Made by a program: the position numbers and the translations under genes. From Hymenobacter negativus (GTDB taxonomy: Bacteria > Bacteroidota > Bacteroidia > Cytophagales > Hymenobacteraceae), in contig NZ_JAEDAE010000012.1 of assembly GCF_016056375.1 (NCBI RefSeq), positions 95,849-159,848 of the forward strand: 64,000 nt of DNA, read 5' to 3'. Of this stretch, positions 58,812 through 64,000 are shown piece after piece (the first letter of the stretch is position 1; each line of letters starts with the position of its first letter). The notes beneath the pieces are model-generated. The model was not told where the DNA came from. It searched no databases and saw only the letters and a list, made by a program, of their open reading frames with translations.

Positions 58812-59654
58812 ATGCTATTCAAACGCCTGCTTCCTTTCACTGCCATTGCCCTGCTGGGCCTGGCGGGCTGCTCCAAGAGCTCCGATGAAAACGCCAACAC
58901 GTCCAAGCTCGAAGTGCGGTTGATGGACGCGCCCGGTGACTTCCGCAGCGTGGTGCTCGACGTGCTGGAGGTGGAAGTGCATCTGAAGGACGAGAACGAC
59001 CCGGACGGCTGGAAAAAGCTAAACTTCACCCCGCGTGCCATTAATGTGCTGGAGTATGTGAACGGCAATTCGGCGCTGCTGGTGAACGACGACTTCGCCC
59101 CCGGCGACCTCAAGGAAATCCGCCTCATCCTGGGACCGAACAGCTACGTCATCGGCCGCGATGGCCAGCAGTACGACCTGAAAACGCCCAGCGGCCAGAC
59201 TTCCGGCGTGAAGCTGAAGCTGGAAAAAGCTACTCTGAAACTGCGCGAAACCTACCAGCTGCTGCTCGATTTCGACGTGGCCAAGTCCATCGTGGAGCGC
59301 GGCAACTGGAAGCCGGGGAACGACAAAAAGGAGCGGTACTTGCTTAAGCCCGTCATTCGGGTGGTGGCGCAGGACCTGCGCGCCGGCCTGCACGGCACGG
59401 TGAACCCGGCGGCGGCCCGGCCCCAGATTCTGGCCATCCGGACTTCGGGCCTGCTCGCGCCCGATACGGTGAGCACGGCAGCCGATGCGTCGGGCGAGTT
59501 TCGGATAGGAGGTTTGGCGGCGGGTTCTTATCGGGTGGAGTTTTTTCCAACGGCTACGGCCCCGGCTGGTCAGACTTACCAGAACAAGGTGCTGACGGGC
59601 GTTACCATCGTCAGCGACCAGGTGAAAGAGCTAGGCACCACGTCCTTGAACTAG
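58812..59654 (+). CDS. DUF4382-domain lipoprotein
   Basis: The 280-residue protein has a lipoprotein signal (FTAIALLGLAGC) and then a DUF4382 domain: KLEVRLMDAPGDFRSVVLDV at the start, LNFTPRAINVLEYVNGNSAL and FAPGDLKEIRLILGPNSYVI in the middle, and KATLKLRETYQLLLDFDVAK ending the domain. The C-terminal half is a carboxypeptidase-regulatory-like beta domain (SGEFRIGGLAAGSYRVEFFP). DUF4382 lipoproteins are common in Bacteroidota, presumably at the outer membrane. No function is known. A terminator follows. Confidence 0.9.
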   Translation: MLFKRLLPFTAIALLGLAGCSKSSDENANTSKLEVRLMDAPGDFRSVVLDVLEVEVHLKDENDPDGWKKLNFTPRAINVLEYVNGNSALLVNDDFAPGDLKEIRLILGPNSYVIGRDGQQYDLKTPSGQTSGVKLKLEKATLKLRETYQLLLDFDVAKSIVERGNWKPGNDKKERYLLKPVIRVVAQDLRAGLHGTVNPAAARPQILAIRTSGLLAPDTVSTAADASGEFRIGGLAAGSYRVEFFPTATAPAGQTYQNKVLTGVTIVSDQVKELGTTSLN

Positions 59655-59675
59655 ACGGCTAGCGCCTCGACCAGC

Positions 59676-59709
59676 AAAAAGCCCCAACCTGCTACGGCTG
59701 GGGTTTTTT
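59676..59709 (+). terminator. Terminator after the DUF4382 gene
   Basis: AAAAAGCCCCA and TGGGGTTTTTT form a stem around a 12-base loop, 22 bases after the stop on the plus strand. A strong T run follows. Confidence 0.9.
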
Positions 59710-59965
59710 GTTGCCGGTAAGCAGGCCCGCGGTAGCCGCTGAACGGAAGCTATGTGGCCTGCTTCGACTGGTTCGGTATAGCGGTTCAGTACGTAGTAAA
59801 AAGTCGACCATCCTAAAAATTAAAAGCGGATTAACAGGTAGTTAAAAGGGGATTAATTCGAAAAAAGCCTGCAACAAAGGGCACAAAAAGGCCATTTATG
59901 TGCTGAAATCGGTCGCCCAGAAACTGGGCCGGCCGGATGCATTAACCCTTTTTTACCCTGTTTAA
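59710..59965 (+). promoter_or_regulatory. AT-rich leader of the export operon
   Basis: The 256 bases from the terminator to the ABC gene start hold no coding frame. The last 160 bases are AT-rich with repeated GGATTAA motifs (CGGATTAACAGG and GGGGATTAATTCG). No TAnnTTTG element is clear, so the promoter is not identified. Nothing else is recognisable. Confidence 0.4.
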
Positions 59966-60979
59966 ATGGCTTCACACGCTGCTGCTTTGCCGCCACCTGC
60001 GCCCTGGCAACGCCTCACGCGCATGCTTGATACCGAGCGCAACACCATTCGCCACATCATCTGGTACGCCGCCGTGGCGGGGGTGGTGAGCCTGTCGCTG
60101 CCGCTGGGCACGCAGGCCGTTTTTAATTTGGTTTCGACGGGGGCCGTGTTTGGCTCCACCTACCTGCTCATTGCCGTGGTGGTGGGTGGGGTGTTGCTGG
60201 GCAGTGTCCTGCTGATTGGTCAGCTCACGCTGGTGGAAGCCATCGAGCAGCGCATTTTTGCCAAGGCCGCCATCGAGTTTGCCTACCGCCTGCCGCGCAT
60301 CAAGCCCGAAGCGCTGGCCGGCCAGAACCCGCAGGAACTGGTGAACCGCTTCTTCGACGTGTTAACGGTGCAGAAAGGCCTCACCAAGTTGCTGATTGAC
60401 TTGATGTTTGCGGGGATGCAAATCGTGTTCGGGGCGTTGGTGCTGGCGTTTTATCACCCCATTTTCATTGCCCTGGGGCTGTTCACCATCCTGGCCCTGA
60501 TACTCATCTTCGTGCTGAACTACCGCCGGGCGCTGCGCACCAGCATCGACGAATCGGCCTATAAGTACGAGCTGGTGGACTGGCTGGAGCAGGTGGCCGA
60601 CCGCCTGCCCGAAGTGCGCGGTAGCGAGGCCCGGAAAGACGAGGCCCTGACCCGCACCGACGAGCTAGCCGCCGCCTACCTGCACGCCCGCAACGGCCAC
60701 TTCCGGGTGCTGAAAAACTACTACAGCTACGCCACAGCTTTGCGCACCTTGCTCACGGCCAGCTTGTTGATTGCCGGCACGCTGTTCGTGGTGTCGCGCC
60801 AGATGACGCTGGGCCAGTTTGTGGCCGCGGAGGTGCTCATCGTGCAAATCAGCGGGTCGATTGAGAAGCTGATGACTGGCGTGAGCACCATTTTCGACGT
60901 GCTGACGGGCGTGGAGAAGATGGCCGCCGTCACTGATTTACCCCTCGTCACTCACCACACCGCCCCCACTCATGCTTAA
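59966..60979 (+). CDS. ABC-exporter membrane domain without an ATPase domain
   Basis: The 337-residue protein has the six-helix ABC exporter (type I) fold: helices around IIWYAAVAGVVSLSLPLGTQ, YLLIAVVVGGVLLGSVLLIG, FAGMQIVFGALVLAFYHPIF, FTILALILIFVLN, the coupling segment ARKDEALTRTDELAAAYLHA, and LRTLLTASLLIAGTLFVVSR, ending in GVEKMAAVTDLP, the usual end of the membrane domain. The protein then stops after 12 more residues, so Walker A, signature and Walker B are absent. The stop overlaps the start of the HlyD gene by 8 bases (ATGCTTAA), a normal coupled junction. An ATPase from elsewhere may power it. Confidence 0.85.
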   Translation: MASHAAALPPPAPWQRLTRMLDTERNTIRHIIWYAAVAGVVSLSLPLGTQAVFNLVSTGAVFGSTYLLIAVVVGGVLLGSVLLIGQLTLVEAIEQRIFAKAAIEFAYRLPRIKPEALAGQNPQELVNRFFDVLTVQKGLTKLLIDLMFAGMQIVFGALVLAFYHPIFIALGLFTILALILIFVLNYRRALRTSIDESAYKYELVDWLEQVADRLPEVRGSEARKDEALTRTDELAAAYLHARNGHFRVLKNYYSYATALRTLLTASLLIAGTLFVVSRQMTLGQFVAAEVLIVQISGSIEKLMTGVSTIFDVLTGVEKMAAVTDLPLVTHHTAPTHA

Positions 60980-62333
60980 CCTCTCGAACCAACAAGTGGC
61001 CGAGGAGGTGTGGCAGAAAGTGCCCCGCCTCTCGCGGCCCCAGCTTCTGCGCATCCAAGCCAGCCGGCGGCTGAGCCGCATCCTGCTGGTGGTGGGCGTG
61101 CTGTTTGTAATCGCGCTGTTTCTGCCCTGGCGGCAGACGATTGCCGGTAACGGTACCCTCACCGCCCTCACCCCGCAGGACCGGCCCCAGACCGTGCAAA
61201 ACCAGATTGCGGGCCGCATCGAGCACTGGAACGTGCGCGAGGGCCAGCTGGTGCGCAAGGGTGACACGCTGCTGACCATTTCTGAAATCAAGGACGAATA
61301 CTTCGACCCCGACCTGCCCGAGCGCCTGCGCGAGCAGCTGGCCGCCAAGCGCGCCAACGTGGATGCCTACGGGGCCAAAATCGAGGCCACTGACCACCAG
61401 ATAGCCGCCTTGGGTACTACGCTGCAAGTGCAGCTCGAAGCCGCCCGCAACAAGGTGGAGCAGGCTGCGAACTACCTTAACATTGACCGCGCCGACCAGG
61501 TGGCCGTTACCAACTTCTACGAAACCAGCCGCGCCCGGCTGGCGCGCTATGAGGAGGGCTACAAAAACGGCCTGTTCTCGCTCACTGACATTGAAACCCG
61601 CCGCCTCAAGCTGCAGGAAGACTTGGCCAAGGTGACCTCGGCCCGCAACAAAGTAGCCAGCAGCGAGCAAGCCCTGGCCAACGCCCGCATCGAGCTGAGC
61701 AACCTGCGCGCCAAGTACGCCCAGGACCTGGCCAAAGCTCAATCGGACCGTAGCACGGCGGTATCGAGTCGCGCCAGTTCGCAGGGCGAAGTGGCCGCTA
61801 CGCGTAATAAAATCAGCAACGTGGCGGTGCGACGCGGCCTCTACGTAGTGCGCGCGCCCCAGACGGGCTACGTGGTGCGGGCCCTCAAGGCCGGCATCGG
61901 CGAAACCATCAAAGAAGGCGAATCCATTGCCACGCTACAGCCCGAATCGCCGCTGTTGGCGGCCGAAATCTACGTGCGGGCCATGGACGTGCCGCTCATT
62001 CAGCGCGGGCGGCAGGTGCGGCTGCAGTTTGATGGCTGGCCGGCCATTCAGTTTTCGGGCTGGCCCTCTGCGGCCGTGGGCACGTTTGGCGGCTTCGTGT
62101 CGGTGATTGACGTGGTGAGCAGCGGCGGTGGCAAGTACCGCCTGCTGGTGCGCCCCGCTCAGCCGCAGGCCGGCGACCAGCCCTGGCCCCGGCAGCTCCG
62201 CTTGGGCTCGGGCGTGCAGGGCTGGGTCATTCTGGATTCGGTGCCGGTGTGGTACGAAATCTGGCGCCAGCTCAACGGCTTCCCGCCTACCCTACAAGCC
62301 GAGCCTGAAGAAGCGCCGGTGAAGGGAAAGTAA
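60972..62333 (+). CDS. HlyD-family periplasmic adaptor
   Basis: The 453-residue protein has one transmembrane helix (ILLVVGVLFVIALFLPWRQT), a biotinyl-lipoyl-like half (QIAGRIEHWNVREGQLVRKG and GLYVVRAPQTGYVVRALKAG), and a long coiled-coil hairpin between them (about 110-290, with repeated Glu/Lys/Ala/Arg heptads). It is the adaptor or membrane-fusion protein of a type I secretion or tripartite efflux complex, linking the inner-membrane exporter to TolC. The start overlaps the ABC gene's end, and a TolC gene follows 69 bases downstream. Confidence 0.93.
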   Translation: MLNLSNQQVAEEVWQKVPRLSRPQLLRIQASRRLSRILLVVGVLFVIALFLPWRQTIAGNGTLTALTPQDRPQTVQNQIAGRIEHWNVREGQLVRKGDTLLTISEIKDEYFDPDLPERLREQLAAKRANVDAYGAKIEATDHQIAALGTTLQVQLEAARNKVEQAANYLNIDRADQVAVTNFYETSRARLARYEEGYKNGLFSLTDIETRRLKLQEDLAKVTSARNKVASSEQALANARIELSNLRAKYAQDLAKAQSDRSTAVSSRASSQGEVAATRNKISNVAVRRGLYVVRAPQTGYVVRALKAGIGETIKEGESIATLQPESPLLAAEIYVRAMDVPLIQRGRQVRLQFDGWPAIQFSGWPSAAVGTFGGFVSVIDVVSSGGGKYRLLVRPAQPQAGDQPWPRQLRLGSGVQGWVILDSVPVWYEIWRQLNGFPPTLQAEPEEAPVKGK

Positions 62334-62340
62334 GAACGAT

Positions 62341-62369
62341 GTAGGCGCGGGAGAAAGCCCCGCTTCTAC
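62341..62369 (+). repeat. Solitary GTAG...CTAC hairpin
   Basis: GTAG (62341) GCGCGGG-AGAAAG-CCCCGC then TTCTAC (62364-62369). The flanks AGAACGAT and CCGTTCT extend the pairing. It lies between the HlyD and TolC genes. It may be a single REP element, or a transcript-processing hairpin. Confidence 0.6.
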
Positions 62370-62402
62370 ACCGTTCTGTTAACATGAACTTTGTAAATCA
62401 AG

Positions 62403-63935
62403 ATGTTATCCGTCATAGTTAAAACGTTATTTCCTTCCCAATCCAGCCTCCACTGGCTGCTGATGCTGCTATTGGTGGCCCTCGCGCCGACCGCCCTCGC
62501 CCAGGGGCCTGCCCTGCCCGCCCGCCGCTCGGGCCTCGAAAAAGCGCCGCTTCAAACCACGCAATTGGCCATCATCAAGCCTGGCGATACGGCCAGAATA
62601 TTCTCGCTGCAAAACCTGGCCGATATACTATTTGCCAATCACCCAATTGTGAAGCAGGCCGACCTGCTCAGCGACGAGGCCCGCAGCCAGGTGCTGCAGG
62701 CCCGCGGCGGCTTCGACCCCAAAATCGGCTCCGATTTTTACCGCAAGCAGTTCGGCGGCACCGACTATTACAACAACTGGGGCAACGAGCTGAAAGTCCC
62801 CATCTGGCTGGGCGGCATCGATTTGAAAGCCGTTTATGACCGCAACGTGGGCACCTACGTGAATCCGGAAAGCCGCACGCCGGTTGGCGGGCTGGCGGGG
62901 GTGGGCCTGTCGGTGCCCATCGGGGCCGGGCTGCTGATTGATGCCCGCCGCAGCACCCTGCGCCAGGCCCGCGTGCTGCAAAGCGCCGCCGAAGCCGACC
63001 GCGTGAAGCAGATAAACGAAGTGTGGCTGCAAGCCGTGAAGGACTACTGGACCTGGTACTACTCGGTGCAGCAGGCGGCCCTCATTCAGGAAGGCGTGGC
63101 GCTGGCCGACCGCCGCTTTCAGGGCACGGCCCGCCGCGCCCAGATTGGCGACCAGGCCCCCATCGACTCGGTAGAGGCCCAAATCACGGTGCAGGACCGC
63201 CAGGTGCAGGCCGCGCAATTGGACGTGGACCTGCTCAACGCCCGCCTTCTCCTCTCCAATCATCTCTGGACCAAGGATGGCCAGCCCGCCGAGCTGCCCG
63301 CCTACGCCGTGCCCCAATCGCCGGCGCTCGACACCGTCAGCCGCGCCGAGCTGCAGCGCCTCACCGATTTTGCCGCCGCCCAGCACCCCACGCTGCGCAA
63401 GCTGGAAGCCAAAATCAGCCAGCTCGGCATTGAGGAGCGGTACCGCCGCGAGATGCTCAAGCCCAAGCTTAACGTGAGCGGTGTGCTCCTTAGCCAAGGC
63501 GACTTTTACCGCGCCGAAGTGCCCTCCTACTACAATTTCGGGATGGATAACTACAAGGTGGGCCTTGATTTTTCTTTCCCGCTGTTCCTGCGGGCCGAGC
63601 GGGGCAAGCTGCAATACACCCGCATTCAGGTGAAGGAAACCCAGTTGGAGCGCCAGCAGAGCCAGCGCAACATCATCACGCGGGTGAACTCCGTGTACAA
63701 CACCCTGCGCGCCTACGAGCGTCAGCTTGCCCTGCAAGCCCAGACCATCGCCAACCAGCGCCTCCTACTCCAGGCCGAGCTGCAGAAGTTCGAGTTGGGC
63801 GAAAGCACCATCTTCCTCATCAACGCCCGCGAAACCAAGCTAATCGACTTGCGCATCAAGCAGGAAAGCCTGCGCGCCAGCTACGAGAAGTCGCGGGCAG
63901 AACTGTACTACTACGCTGGCACCCGCTCGGCATGA
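62403..63935 (+). CDS. TolC-family outer-membrane efflux protein
   Basis: The 510-residue protein has a signal peptide (LLMLLLVALAPTALA, then QG) and the TolC outer-membrane efflux fold: helical hairpins with FANHPIVKQADLLSDEARSQ, LQARGGFDPKIGSDFY, DSVEAQITVQDRQVQAAQLD and LINARETKLIDLRIKQESLR. Bacteroidota TolC proteins of this type serve type I secretion or tripartite efflux. It completes the ABC-HlyD-TolC export operon. No substrate gene is visible beside it. Confidence 0.93.
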   Translation: MLSVIVKTLFPSQSSLHWLLMLLLVALAPTALAQGPALPARRSGLEKAPLQTTQLAIIKPGDTARIFSLQNLADILFANHPIVKQADLLSDEARSQVLQARGGFDPKIGSDFYRKQFGGTDYYNNWGNELKVPIWLGGIDLKAVYDRNVGTYVNPESRTPVGGLAGVGLSVPIGAGLLIDARRSTLRQARVLQSAAEADRVKQINEVWLQAVKDYWTWYYSVQQAALIQEGVALADRRFQGTARRAQIGDQAPIDSVEAQITVQDRQVQAAQLDVDLLNARLLLSNHLWTKDGQPAELPAYAVPQSPALDTVSRAELQRLTDFAAAQHPTLRKLEAKISQLGIEERYRREMLKPKLNVSGVLLSQGDFYRAEVPSYYNFGMDNYKVGLDFSFPLFLRAERGKLQYTRIQVKETQLERQQSQRNIITRVNSVYNTLRAYERQLALQAQTIANQRLLLQAELQKFELGESTIFLINARETKLIDLRIKQESLRASYEKSRAELYYYAGTRSA

Positions 63936-63943
63936 CGTTCTGC

Positions 63944-64000
63944 TTACTGCCAGCCGCCCCCTAGCGCCCGGTACAAGTTCACGCTTTGCAGCAGCAGTGC
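63944..64000 (-). CDS. C-terminal end of a NodT-type RND outer-membrane factor (partial)
   Basis: Minus-strand reading from the window edge gives ALLLQSVNLYRALGGGWQ and TAA at 63944-63946. The LYRALGGGW end is the recognisable terminus of NodT/OprM-type outer-membrane lipoproteins in RND efflux systems. The rest of the gene lies right of the window. It converges on the TolC gene, so it belongs to a separate, opposing efflux operon. Confidence 0.75.
   Translation of the reverse strand, partial: ALLLQSVNLYRALGGGWQ

Overview
The window looks like chromosomal DNA of a GC-rich Bacteroidota, most likely a Hymenobacter-like member of the Cytophagales. The evidence is protein content (GldJ, PorP/SprF and OmpA proteins of gliding and type IX secretion, DUF4175, long GIHH-type IleRS, GlyQS-type glycyl-tRNA synthetase), -7 promoter motifs of the Bacteroidota form TAnnTTTG, and a general lack of strong Shine-Dalgarno sites. 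No phage, insertion sequence, CRISPR array, tRNA or rRNA was found. Most of the window is core genome, and most genes up to 55 kb lie on the minus strand.

Layout: 0-9.4 kb is a minus-strand envelope cluster (pseudouridine synthase, coaX, a beta-barrel protein, lptC, a small membrane protein, a PpiD-like chaperone, a TPR protein). 9.5-14.4 kb carries a DksA-like protein, ribH, a TPR protein and pdhA (minus), then recF and a DUF721/DciA-like gene (plus). 14.4-15.25 kb is an AT-rich island with a parS-like site and a small HTH regulator surrounded by TTACA/TGTAA motifs. 15.3-34.6 kb holds GDPD, rhomboid, polyprenyl synthase, RNase R, a fused oligopeptide ABC ATPase, two tandem lspA genes, ileS, an MMPL/RND transporter and glyS, plus one nonsense-disrupted DUF2695 gene. 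34.8-36.2 kb is a Pit phosphate transporter.

The most informative region is 36.3-38.15 kb. About 0.6 kb of non-coding DNA holds an AT-rich stretch followed by at least nine DnaA-box-like sequences, with a satellite cluster of three boxes 1.3 kb upstream. I read this as the chromosomal origin, oriC. Two consensus-like parS sites (14.63 and 43.23 kb), a decayed third (23.34 kb), recF, the DUF721 gene and mnmG (gidA) all fit an origin-proximal location. dnaA and parAB are not in the window.

From 38.3 to 55.2 kb come an Ig-like lipoprotein operon, mnmG, an arginyltransferase-like protein, ybeY, an RsbW-like kinase, the very long DUF4175 protein, xth, a CMD/AhpD-like protein, comF, then gldJ, porP/sprF and an OmpA protein. 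From 55.7 kb genes run on the plus strand: a large AsmA-like protein, a DUF4382 lipoprotein, and a type I-like export operon (ABC membrane domain without an ATPase domain, HlyD adaptor, TolC). The right edge holds the 3' end of an opposing NodT-type outer membrane factor.

Gene junctions are rich in long paired inverted repeats. Several share a GTAG...CTAC frame around a short hairpin, as REP/REPIN elements do, but their stems differ from place to place.
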